Below are positions 53,735 through 61,759 of a stretch of 64,000 bases of DNA, piece after piece; positions within the stretch are counted from its first letter, which is position 1, and every line of letters begins with the position of its first letter. Position numbers and translations under genes: made by a program. The notes beneath the pieces were generated by a model. That model saw only the letters and a program-made list of their open reading frames with translations, was not told the DNA's origin and did not search any database. The DNA is from Candidatus Poribacteria bacterium (GTDB lineage Bacteria; Poribacteria; WGA-4E; WGA-3G). The stretch lies in the NCBI GenBank assembly GCA_958295945.1, contig OY282386.1:4830204-4894203 (forward strand), read 5' to 3'.

Positions 53735-55339
53735 ATGTTTTTTGTAAGAGTATTTCGATTAATTACATTAATTTGTGTTTGTTTTGTTCTGTATGTTCCT
53801 AAGTTATATTCCCTTGAGCCTTATACTGTGCGGACAGTTTATTTTATGCCCACAGACAGCATTGACAGGTCTGATTGGTTGGATTTGAATGATATTATGA
53901 AATCTAATCAAAATGTCTATAGAAATGAAATGGATCGGTATGGCTTTCCTGACAAGACTTTTAGATTAGAACTTGATAATGAAGGCAAGGTTATTGTTCA
54001 CAAAATTATTGGTAAAGGTAATAAGGCATTTTATCGTGATGATACTCTTGGCTTAGTTACAAAAGAATTAGAAGCCCGATTTAATGATAAGAAAAATATA
54101 TATGCTATTGTTATAGCGGGAGTACCTGCTTTGCAGTCGGGATTTGCAGGTGGTGTGGCAAGCGCAAGACCAGGGGGATGGTGGAATAAAGGAGAAGATC
54201 ACGGTTTTGCTCTTAGTGGAGAGACTACAAGGGCGAATACAGAGCAGGTTCTCTTACATGAAATAGGTCATACTTTTGGTTTGCATCATATTGTGTTATA
54301 TGATGCAGCGGAATTTATATTAGGCAGTGGTAAGAAACTATCTTTGCATGAAGCAAGGTGGTTGTCTAAGTCTTATTATTTTAACGATGAATGGAATTTT
54401 GGTTTTGCACCAAGTATTGTTAATTTTCATGATGCCGAAGGATTGGATAATAATGACGTCCGATTTCGAGTAGATGTATCAGATCCAAATGGATTACATC
54501 AAGCTTATGCTTGGTTGAATACAAATATTGTTGGATGGGATTATCTAAATGGTGGTAATACTGATACGGCAGTTTTTGACATTGAGCGTAGGCATGTTTC
54601 AAATAATAACGAACTGTGGATACAACTTATGGATAATGACGGTAATTGGTTGTGGTATCGTAAACATTATAGGTTGCCAGATAAGTTACCTGAACCTGAA
54701 CCTGAAGAAGTTATATATAAAGATTATATAAAGAATGGTACACAAACCTGGGATTTTGAGGAGCATGCTAAAGGCTGGAAGATTGCTAACGGGAATTGGT
54801 CAGTTGATAATGGATTATATAAAGTTAGTCGTGGTGGTGTAGCTGAACATTCTTTGGTTGGTCAATCTCACTGGGAAAACTATACTATAGATGCAAAAGT
54901 ACGTATAGATGATTTTCATTGGTCAGGTGTTGTGTTTCGTGCTAAGAGTGAGATGGAATATTATGTTTATTATATGAATGCACTTGATAACAGAGTTGAA
55001 TTGTGGAAACACAACATGGGGGCATGGGACAACAGACAAGGAATTGCATGGACATTTGCAGTTGGTGGAATTCATATCAAAAATAATGTTTGGTATAATA
55101 TTACCATAGAAGTGATTAATGATAAGTTTATATGTTATATCAATGGCAAAAAGCAATTAGAGCAATTAGATGATAGTTATGTAACAGGAAAGGTTGGTGT
55201 GTGGGCATGGAATACTGCTGCCAGTTTTGATGACTTTACTGTTACAAAGAAGGAAATAGAAGAAGATATGAATAATAATTTAAATGTTGATCCGGTAGAA
55301 AAATTGACAACTTTGTGGGGGCATATCAAACAACGATAA
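53735..55339 (+). CDS. Secreted metzincin-like metallopeptidase with C-terminal beta-sandwich and WG-x-LK tail
   Basis: 534 aa. A signal peptide (about 1-26) precedes a zinc protease domain with HEIGHTFGLHH at 175-185, the extended metzincin zinc motif (three histidines plus catalytic glutamate). An Ig-like middle part (DVRFRVDVSDPNGLHQAYAW) and a concanavalin/DUF1080-like sandwich (about 345-500, WDFEEHAKGWKIANGNWSVD) follow. It ends NVDPVEKLTTLWGHIKQR, the signature shared with the LamG-like and lamin-tail proteins. Probably an exported endopeptidase whose substrate is unknown. It is the intact cargo gene of the 52300-55876 unit. Confidence 0.87.
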   Translation: MFFVRVFRLITLICVCFVLYVPKLYSLEPYTVRTVYFMPTDSIDRSDWLDLNDIMKSNQNVYRNEMDRYGFPDKTFRLELDNEGKVIVHKIIGKGNKAFYRDDTLGLVTKELEARFNDKKNIYAIVIAGVPALQSGFAGGVASARPGGWWNKGEDHGFALSGETTRANTEQVLLHEIGHTFGLHHIVLYDAAEFILGSGKKLSLHEARWLSKSYYFNDEWNFGFAPSIVNFHDAEGLDNNDVRFRVDVSDPNGLHQAYAWLNTNIVGWDYLNGGNTDTAVFDIERRHVSNNNELWIQLMDNDGNWLWYRKHYRLPDKLPEPEPEEVIYKDYIKNGTQTWDFEEHAKGWKIANGNWSVDNGLYKVSRGGVAEHSLVGQSHWENYTIDAKVRIDDFHWSGVVFRAKSEMEYYVYYMNALDNRVELWKHNMGAWDNRQGIAWTFAVGGIHIKNNVWYNITIEVINDKFICYINGKKQLEQLDDSYVTGKVGVWAWNTAASFDDFTVTKKEIEEDMNNNLNVDPVEKLTTLWGHIKQR

Positions 55340-55477
55340 AGTCTACAGGAACTTATTGCCAGTCTAAAACTACTTAAGGATCTTTTTTTTCGGATGGATA
55401 TTCTTCTGATAAAGTTGGTAGTGATAAGATCAGATTATGTAGGACATAAACCCATAGGCGTATATCAACATCGGAGC

Positions 55478-55596
55478 AACGCAGCGTATTGGGACGGTAG
55501 AACAAAATAGGTGAACCCGTAGCAAGTGGTTTCTACTTTTACACTCTCACCGCTGGTCAATACGCCGCCACCGGCAAAATGCTGATACGAAAATAA
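55478..55596 (+). pseudogene. Remnant of a FlgD-Ig-like ('YFYTLTAG') C-terminal domain
   Basis: NAAYWDGRTK reads up to a TAG at 55508; one frame over it continues GEPVASGFYFYTLTAGQYAA then TGKMLIRK and stops at 55594-55596. This is the end of a FlgD-Ig-like or type-A-sorting-like domain with a frameshift and no N-terminal part. A related fragment occurs at 24572-25075. Confidence 0.7.
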
Positions 55597-55599
55597 TTG

Positions 55600-55740
55600 T
55601 CTGAACCAGGATTTACAGGGTTAGGAATTGCTATGTATATATTGCATTTCAAAGGATATAATGTTCCCTTTTGCCAATAACCATTGGCATACAAATCTCT
55701 TATCCTGATAATCCTAATATCCTGTAAATCCTGGTTCAGA
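55600..55740. repeat. Inverted repeat with TCTGAACCAGGATTTACAGG arms
   Basis: The 20-bp arm at 55600-55619 recurs inverted at 55721-55740 with about 100 bp between. A diverged single copy is at 21321-21340. It directly follows the domain remnant at 55478. Confidence 0.75.
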
Positions 55741-55915
55741 GAATACTTCAGCCCCCCAGAGATGCGATTCGCACTTTGTAAGCGCGCTGAAAAACCACAA
55801 TTCTTATGGAAATTACACCAATTCTGTCATAATCCTTGAAAATATCCAAAATATTGCGTAAGTCCTGTCTGAATAGAATAGTCTAAACATGATACTGATT
55901 AACACTGGAAGGAAT

Positions 55916-55938
55916 GGTTGAGGAACGAAACCTCAACC
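55916..55938. repeat. Hairpin GGTTGAGG/CCTCAACC
   Basis: Perfect 8-bp arms around AACGAAA, followed by TACATTC. A related imperfect hairpin is near 2850. The rest of 55877-56026 shows nothing else. Confidence 0.65.
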
Positions 55939-56026
55939 TACATTCTTCAATTCTTTGTGAGAATGGAATAATAACATGGTCACTATCGTGTAATCTTTCC
56001 AGTTAGTTTTAGGAGGCATACCATAA

Positions 56027-56278
56027 ATGGTTACTAAGAAGTGGTTAGTGGAAACTGCAACAGCACAAACAATAAAGGTTGAACATGGTTTTGTTTGGTT
56101 TGGTAATAGAATACGAATATCGATTGATGACGAATTGATTTACGAAAGAAAACCGAAATTCGTGGATCTTGGAGATGAACATCGTTTCAAGATTGAAAAC
56201 CAAGTTTGTATAGTCCGAATATTACCACGGACTTTCGATTTTCAATATGAACTGTGGGTTGACGGCAAACTGCAGTAA
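56027..56278 (+). CDS. Small FAIM-like beta protein
   Basis: 83 aa with AGGAGG about ten bases upstream. The pattern WLVETATAQTIKVEHGFVW, RIRISIDDELIYERK, and FQYELWVDGKL resembles one beta-sandwich repeat of the FAIM1 (Fas apoptotic inhibitory molecule) family, versions of which exist in bacteria. No signal peptide. Function unknown; the family link is tentative. Confidence 0.6.
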   Translation: MVTKKWLVETATAQTIKVEHGFVWFGNRIRISIDDELIYERKPKFVDLGDEHRFKIENQVCIVRILPRTFDFQYELWVDGKLQ

Positions 56279-56327
56279 CAAGTGGTCAATTGCTTTGAAA
56301 TGATGTAAATACTGAACTCTTCAATTT

Positions 56328-57437
56328 TTACGAATCAGTTCTATTCCGTGCAGTAACTTCCCATGTCTCTCGGTAATATCCATCTGAATCTATGACATAG
56401 TAAAATGGATGCAACGCAACGGATGGACATATATGCGTTGGACAAACATATACCTCTTGTCCAATCTGTATCTGAGAAGTATCAGGAACATTTATCGCCC
56501 AATGTTCCTCGTGTTGTGTGTCAACTTCTGTATTCTCAATATTCAGTATCGTGCCACGAACACCCTCAGGATCGGCTGCGATAGCTTTGTGTCCCAAATC
56601 AAGCGTGAAGCGGGTTGAGGAAGGTATACTAATCACACGGCTTAACAGTAAGGCAGCAGGTATGAAACCGAGGTCAGGAAAATGAGTCGTATAACCGTAG
56701 TCGTGGAAGACAAATGTACCGGGTGATGCTTCAACACCATCTGTTTCAGCATAGATTGGGAAAGTTGGTGTGCCTCCCATAATGACAAGGGGCACAGGGA
56801 GTCCTTTATCTGACAACATGCCTTGCATCATTTCGACTTGATAAAGACTTTTGTTGCATGCATTCGTACGTGCAATTACTTCTATATCATGGATATGTCC
56901 ATCGTAGACATGCAGACCCCACGGTTGCAAACCATCGAACTGATCAATAGCTTCGTAAATCTTGACAGCATCATCACCGACTGGTACACCTGTTCGTTTC
57001 ATTCCAACATCAAGATCAAGCATGACTTTTACATTCAAACCGAGATTCTTTGCCGCTTCAGATAGTTGTGTAACTGCGTCTATATGATCAACGATTACCT
57101 TGAAATCTACATTTGAATATTGTTGCTGTAGAGAAAGAAACCTATTGATATTAGGACCTACCATCTGATACGCAATTACTATATCCTCAATACCGTTCTG
57201 TGCGATCATTTCTGCTTCTCGTATCGTAGCACACTTATGTTTGAGGATACCTGCTTCCCGTTCCATTTCAATTATTTCGGCAGTCTTGTGAGTTTTGGCA
57301 TGGGGTCTAAGTTTTGATACATCACCACTTACCCAATCCAATGCACGTTCAATGTTCTGCTTCACTAAATCACGATAGACAACAAGTGCTGGACTTGGTA
57401 TGTCATCTATATTCTTTATATGATATTTTTTATCCAT
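56328..57437 (-). CDS. D-threonine aldolase/D-serine dehydratase-like PLP enzyme
   Basis: 369 aa fold-type III PLP enzyme with an alanine-racemase-like barrel. The PLP lysine lies in LRPHAKTHKTAEI (near 49), GLHVYDGHIHD is the phosphate-binding region, and CPTHICPSVALHP near the C-terminus supplies the histidine/cysteine metal site of the D-serine dehydratase/D-threonine aldolase group. It should cleave or deaminate a D-beta-hydroxy amino acid. It ends close to pth (4 bp gap), giving an apparent shared transcript. Confidence 0.88.
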   Translation of the reverse strand: MDKKYHIKNIDDIPSPALVVYRDLVKQNIERALDWVSGDVSKLRPHAKTHKTAEIIEMEREAGILKHKCATIREAEMIAQNGIEDIVIAYQMVGPNINRFLSLQQQYSNVDFKVIVDHIDAVTQLSEAAKNLGLNVKVMLDLDVGMKRTGVPVGDDAVKIYEAIDQFDGLQPWGLHVYDGHIHDIEVIARTNACNKSLYQVEMMQGMLSDKGLPVPLVIMGGTPTFPIYAETDGVEASPGTFVFHDYGYTTHFPDLGFIPAALLLSRVISIPSSTRFTLDLGHKAIAADPEGVRGTILNIENTEVDTQHEEHWAINVPDTSQIQIGQEVYVCPTHICPSVALHPFYYVIDSDGYYRETWEVTARNRTDS

Positions 57438-57440
57438 TTC

Positions 57441-58058
57441 TTACTCCTCGGATGGATCAGACATTGGTGCAATTGGACGAGCATTAAACTTGTTCATCGC
57501 AGTCTGAATACCGTCATTTAGGTAGACCTCAATTGCGTTTATTGCACGTTCCACGGTTTGTTCCATTGTTATTTCCTCTTCTTTGGTAAATTCTGACAGC
57601 ACATAATCTACAATGTCACATGTGGGTTCTCCAATACCGATCCGCAAACGTGGAAAATCTATAGTGCCTAAGTGTTGAATAATAGACTGCATTCCTTTTT
57701 GTCCACCGTCGCTTCCACTCCTTCTAATTCTTATCATACCGATATCCAAATGGGCATCGTCATAAGTGATCAATATGTCTGGAAGTTGAATATCAAATCT
57801 ATTGACCAAAGCAGAAACTGCAGAACCACTATTATTCATATATGTCATCGGTTTCGCAAGGATACTTGGTGCCCCGTTCCATTTGGTCTGATATATAAGT
57901 GATTTACATATTGATGTTGCTCGTTTTGGATAGATAATATCTGCTGAGTCTGTTGAGAGGAATTTGTCATAGAGTGCATCAATTACTCTAAATCCAATGT
58001 TGTGTTTCGTATTCTGATAGCGAAGACCTGGATTACCAAGTCCAATAATAAGTTTCAC
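57441..58058 (-). CDS. pth: Peptidyl-tRNA hydrolase
   Basis: 205 aa enzyme that releases tRNA from dropped-off peptidyl-tRNA. IIGLGNPGLRYQNTKHNIGF gives N9 and the catalytic H19; KPMTYMNNSG and ITYDDAHLDIG, with the catalytic aspartate, follow, and RIGIGEP is the C-terminal signature. Length is normal plus a short acidic tail. In many genomes pth follows the L25 gene; here a GerMN protein and an amidase lie between. Confidence 0.96.
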   Translation of the reverse strand: MKLIIGLGNPGLRYQNTKHNIGFRVIDALYDKFLSTDSADIIYPKRATSICKSLIYQTKWNGAPSILAKPMTYMNNSGSAVSALVNRFDIQLPDILITYDDAHLDIGMIRIRRSGSDGGQKGMQSIIQHLGTIDFPRLRIGIGEPTCDIVDYVLSEFTKEEEITMEQTVERAINAIEVYLNDGIQTAMNKFNARPIAPMSDPSEE

Positions 58059-58093
58059 GATATAAACCTATCTTATCTTTATGTTCGTTTTAC

Positions 58094-58681
58094 CTAAAAC
58101 CGTAAGGGTTGAGATATGTCAATATGACCTGAAAGCGTATCTTTTTCTTCACCTTCAATAAGAATCTGGACGTACAGAACATCATTAGGAAAAGCGTCAA
58201 AAACAGTTTTTAGTATAGCAGAAATAGTCAGAAACTCGGCAGTTGTACCACCGATTTGCCCGGATGCAAGATGGTGAGAAAAGTCCATATATGCAGTCTT
58301 TTGACTATCTATGTATACTTGATTTAGGATAGTTCCTCGTGGTATAGGGTTTCTGTAACTTGGAGGAGTTTCCTTGATGAGTGCGGAAATAATCTGTTGT
58401 AGTCGTACTGTCGTATCAAGATATAGTCTTAATTCAACTGTTTTTGGAACAAGTTCAATTCCATCCGTTTCTATTAGAAATAGATTTATCTGTTGTGATT
58501 CTGGCAAAGTGTCAGTGGGGTTTGCTATGTCGGGAAGTTTAGGTGGAGCATCCTGAATTATTGTGCGTTTTGAATGTGAAATTAACAAGAGTGAGATGGA
58601 AAGACATATTACGATGACAACTAAAGTGATACACCACGTAATAAAGAGTCTTGAATGTAATATCTTTCTTTGAATATTCAT
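58094..58681 (-). CDS. Membrane-anchored GerMN-domain protein
   Basis: 195 aa: one transmembrane helix (about 14-34), a short linker and a GerMN domain (about 65-185) with the typical VRLQQIISALIKETPPS, GTILNQVYIDSQKTAYMDFS and TVFDAFPNDVLYVQILIEG strands. GerMN proteins are often encoded beside N-acetylmuramoyl-L-alanine amidases, as here, and are thought to act at the cell wall. The biochemical role is not established. Confidence 0.88.
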   Translation of the reverse strand: MNIQRKILHSRLFITWCITLVVIVICLSISLLLISHSKRTIIQDAPPKLPDIANPTDTLPESQQINLFLIETDGIELVPKTVELRLYLDTTVRLQQIISALIKETPPSYRNPIPRGTILNQVYIDSQKTAYMDFSHHLASGQIGGTTAEFLTISAILKTVFDAFPNDVLYVQILIEGEEKDTLSGHIDISQPLRF

Positions 58682-58741
58682 AGGATTGATCCAAAATACT
58701 CTTTATAATAGATTTTGAAAGGACTTGGACACTCTGCATCT

Positions 58742-58761
58742 GCGAGGTCAGGAATCCTCGC
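58742..58761. repeat. AGGA-loop palindrome family (CGAGG arm type)
   Basis: GCGAGG and CCTCGC arms around TCAGGAAT, flanked by GGACACT and AAAGTGTC outer arms. It resembles the copy at 2453-2478 and lies between the GerMN and amidase genes. Confidence 0.65.
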
Positions 58762-58859
58762 CTACTGTGGGTCCAAAGTGTCAACTTATATTTATAATTC
58801 ACTACAATCTATTTATATTTATTCTTCAATAAATAGTTTCCTACTATGGCAAATAAACT

Positions 58860-60023
58860 TCAAGGGGAATCAGTAGAATCTTCTGGTGGTGTTTCATCTG
58901 GCTCTGATGGTGTTCTTACAGCTACAGAATAAATTTGTATTGCTCGGACAATTGCATCCACCATCTGAGTAATATGTTCCGAATTGGAAAGACGTGTCAC
59001 ATCATCAAGGTTTGAAAGGTAACCGAGTTCAATTTGAACTGCTGTCATATATACATCCGATAAAGAAATGAGAGGTAATTCTGATATTTCAATTGGATCT
59101 TCGATAAGAAAGTTCATTTCTTTCTGCAAAACCTTTGCGAAATTCTTACTCTGATTAATGAAGTCGTCTTGTGTAAGTATATTAAGACTCTCTTTTCCTA
59201 ACAACGGAATTGGTCTCTGTCTGCATCTAAGCAATCCATTTGGATTGTTCAAATAAATACGTATTCCTTTGTGATTCGGTGAATAGGATGTATTGCAGTG
59301 TAGACTTATAAAGAGTTGTCCTTGATTCTGGTTAGAGAATTGAACTCGACGTATACGTGGTGTGGACACATCTTCGTTGCGGGTTAGCAAGATTGAATAG
59401 CCGTCTTGATTTCCTTGCAGTTGTATCTGTTTGGCAACCTTCAGAACAATATCTTTTTCAAGTAGACCATTCTGACTTTGAGAACCGATTTCATCATCTC
59501 CACCGTGACCAGGATCAATAATTATTTTCCATTCACGAGTTTCATCTGTTGTCTGTCGTTCCCATGCAGTCTTGGGCAGAATTCTTATACGTTGAAGGTT
59601 AGAGTTATATTGTACTTCTACATCGTCTATCTTTGGAAGTATCTCGGTAAAAAACACAACAGGTAACATCGGTTGACCTTGAAGTACACGTGGTGGTTCA
59701 GATAGTGTAAAGGTCTGTTTTCCAGAATCAATGCTAACAGAAGGATTCCCGATTTGTAATCTGATTACTTTACCTTTTGTTCTTAGAGTTAACTTTTTCC
59801 TTGGACGATGAAATTCGGGTTTCAATTGAGAATCAAAGACTGAAATGAGTATATCAACCGGAAGGAAGATTTTATCATCGTGTAGAATTGGTTCTACATC
59901 TGCGAGTGTTTCTCCTTGACCATCAACAAAACGCACGGTTGTTGCTTGTGCAAAACCGTGCGTTACGAATGCTATAGAAATGAATAGGAGGAGTGTTGAT
60001 GAATTAAATAATCGTACCCACAT
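58860..60023 (-). CDS. N-acetylmuramoyl-L-alanine amidase (Amidase_3)
   Basis: 387 aa. A signal peptide (about 1-26) is followed by a copper-amine-oxidase-like N-terminal domain (about 30-140, two PVDIL/LPVVF-type strands). The zinc amidase domain (about 165-370) contains DPGHGG (H173), NGLLEKD (E189), FISLHCN and the catalytic glutamate in VQIELGYLSN. It cleaves the bond between MurNAc and L-Ala in the periplasm during cell separation or wall turnover. A short acidic, proline-rich tail ends the protein. Confidence 0.94.
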   Translation of the reverse strand: MWVRLFNSSTLLLFISIAFVTHGFAQATTVRFVDGQGETLADVEPILHDDKIFLPVDILISVFDSQLKPEFHRPRKKLTLRTKGKVIRLQIGNPSVSIDSGKQTFTLSEPPRVLQGQPMLPVVFFTEILPKIDDVEVQYNSNLQRIRILPKTAWERQTTDETREWKIIIDPGHGGDDEIGSQSQNGLLEKDIVLKVAKQIQLQGNQDGYSILLTRNEDVSTPRIRRVQFSNQNQGQLFISLHCNTSYSPNHKGIRIYLNNPNGLLRCRQRPIPLLGKESLNILTQDDFINQSKNFAKVLQKEMNFLIEDPIEISELPLISLSDVYMTAVQIELGYLSNLDDVTRLSNSEHITQMVDAIVRAIQIYSVAVRTPSEPDETPPEDSTDSP

Positions 60024-60030
60024 ATTTCAA

Positions 60031-60762
60031 CTATTCATCGTCGTCTTTACGTCGTCTACGTGAAATTAGCTCAGGTTCAGTCCGTTCTTCTTCGGCATCA
60101 TCAGATTTAGTATCTTCACCTTCTGCTCGTTCTTCACCTTCTTCGCCTTCCTCACCTTCTTCGCCTTCCTCACCTTCTTCTACTTCAACAACTTCTTCCA
60201 CAATTACGCGTGGTTGGCTAACGGAAACGATCATACGTTGTAGTTCATCCAAGACTTCAATTTCATCATCAAGTTCAATATCTTGAACATAGACTATATC
60301 ACCAATATCCATATCAGTGACATCAATAGTGATTTCGTTAGGCATCTTAGCGGGTAAACAATTAAGCGTGAGTACACGGAGTGGGAATTCCATAACGCCA
60401 CCTTCTTGCAAACCAGCAGGAGTACCGACGATAACAATTGGAACAGAAGAGGTAACGGGTTCATCTAAAGAAATGCGGATAAAATCTGCATGTAGCAAAA
60501 CCTGTTTTTCAACAGGATCACGTTGTATTTCTTTAAAAACTACTGGTTCCGATTTGCCCTCTGATACTTCCATATTAATGATGACGTTTTCACCATAAGT
60601 GCGTAGAAACTGTTTAAATGCACGTACATTAATTCTTATTGGGATTGTATCCTGTTTACGACCATAAACAACTGCAGGTATATCGCCATCGCGTCGTATT
60701 GCTCGTGCACTCTGTTTTCCAAATGTGTCTCTTTGTTGAACTTGCAAATTTGCTTGTTGCAT
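60031..60762 (-). CDS. rplY: 50S ribosomal protein L25, Ctc form with acidic tail
   Basis: 243 aa. The N-terminal L25 domain binds 5S rRNA (RAIRRDGDIPAVVYGRK near residue 20) and the C-terminal TL5/Ctc beta domain follows (about 95-185). An acidic, low-complexity tail contains EGEEGEEGEE repeats and ends in RRRRKDDDE. The tail is longer than in most relatives. It lies just downstream of tRNA-Gln and ispE. Confidence 0.95.
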   Translation of the reverse strand: MQQANLQVQQRDTFGKQSARAIRRDGDIPAVVYGRKQDTIPIRINVRAFKQFLRTYGENVIINMEVSEGKSEPVVFKEIQRDPVEKQVLLHADFIRISLDEPVTSSVPIVIVGTPAGLQEGGVMEFPLRVLTLNCLPAKMPNEITIDVTDMDIGDIVYVQDIELDDEIEVLDELQRMIVSVSQPRVIVEEVVEVEEGEEGEEGEEGEEGEERAEGEDTKSDDAEEERTEPELISRRRRKDDDE

Positions 60763-60796
60763 TTGTTACATCTAAACCTTTATATAAGAGAATGAA

Positions 60797-60868
60797 CAGG
60801 GCGGGTAGGATTCGAACCTACGCATGCAGGTGCCAAAGACCTGTGCCTTACCGCTTGGCCACCGCCCT
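60797..60868 (-). tRNA. tRNA-Gln (anticodon TTG)
   Basis: 72 nt folding as a cloverleaf: acceptor AGGGCGG/CCGCCCT, D arm GCC...GGC, anticodon stem CAGGT/ACCTG with loop CTTTGGC (anticodon TTG), T arm GTAGG-TTCGAAT-CCTAC. G is the discriminator base; CCA is not encoded. Its 5' end follows the ispE stop codon directly. Confidence 0.95.
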
Positions 60869-61759
60869 TCAATTATCAATTCGTACACCACCTGAATTAG
60901 TTGTTGTAATTGTACAATAACTAACAATGTTTTTGAAATGTGATTCGCTTTTTTGTGCAGAACTCTTATCACGCATAATTGCGAATAATGTACCACCACT
61001 ACCCGACATCAATGTACCAAAACAACCAGTCTGCGTAGATAACTGGGATTTTAGGTCTGATAAGATAGGGTGTTTTTGAAAAACCTGTGATTCTAAGAAA
61101 TTATACAGGTTGTTTGCAACCCCGATGACATCACCTTTCTCAACACATTTCGTAATAATTATACTTCCATTTTCTTGGTTTGTCAAGGGAATATGTAAAT
61201 TATTGAATACATCTGCTGTTGATACAGTTAGTCCAGGATTTATGAGAAGGAGTGGCAGGTTCTCGATCGGTGGTACAGGTGTTAGAATATCTCCAATACC
61301 CGTTCCGACTGCTGCCCCGCCGTTTAGACAGAAAGGGACATCAGCACCCAATTTTGCACCTATTTCCAGCAACTCTTTATCTGATAATTCTAAACTAAAT
61401 ATCTCATTCACTCCATATAGGACAGCAGCTGCGTTTGCACTACCACCTGCGAGTCCTCCAGCAACAGGAATTCGCTTGTTAATCTGTATCTCAAGTCCAC
61501 CTATCCCACTAACTACATAAGCAATTTCCTCAGCGGCACGATATGTGATATTTGTTGAGTCATTTGGGACATCGGGATGATTACAAGAGATGATAATACC
61601 TGTTTTTGATCGTTCTCGTAGAATTATCTCGTCGTGCAAATCGATTGAATGAAAAACCGTTTCAATGTTGTGATATCCGTCCTCGCGCTTACTTAATACA
61701 TCCAGATATAGGTTGATTTTTGCATAGGCACGAATTCTAAGTTCCTTCAGTTTTTTCAT
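60869..61759 (-). CDS. ispE: 4-diphosphocytidyl-2-C-methyl-D-erythritol kinase IspE
   Basis: 296 aa GHMP kinase of the MEP isoprenoid pathway, which supplies the undecaprenyl carrier for lipid II among others. The AKINLYLDVLSKREDGYH opening and the ATP-binding PVAGGLAGGSANAAAVL (about 90-106) are diagnostic; LMSGSGGTLFA is the C-terminal GHMP motif. The start overlaps the upstream lipoprotein stop by four bases (ATGA), and the stop codon touches tRNA-Gln. Confidence 0.97.
   Translation of the reverse strand: MKKLKELRIRAYAKINLYLDVLSKREDGYHNIETVFHSIDLHDEIILRERSKTGIIISCNHPDVPNDSTNITYRAAEEIAYVVSGIGGLEIQINKRIPVAGGLAGGSANAAAVLYGVNEIFSLELSDKELLEIGAKLGADVPFCLNGGAAVGTGIGDILTPVPPIENLPLLLINPGLTVSTADVFNNLHIPLTNQENGSIIITKCVEKGDVIGVANNLYNFLESQVFQKHPILSDLKSQLSTQTGCFGTLMSGSGGTLFAIMRDKSSAQKSESHFKNIVSYCTITTTNSGGVRIDN

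Larger units (their letters stand above)
52300..55876. mobile_element. 3.6-kb unit with IS-like inverted ends and 9-bp direct repeat
   Basis: TCTGAATAG is at 52300-52308 and again at 55868-55876. Inside it are inverted ends AGGACTTACGCA (52307-52318) and TGCGTAAGTCCT (55855-55866). The unit contains an IS701-like pseudogene, an IS982-like fragment, a secreted protease gene and a 'YFYTLTAG' domain remnant. The left repeat overlaps the end by two bases and one base separates the right end from its repeat, so the exact boundary is uncertain. Movement as one unit is inferred. Confidence 0.6.
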
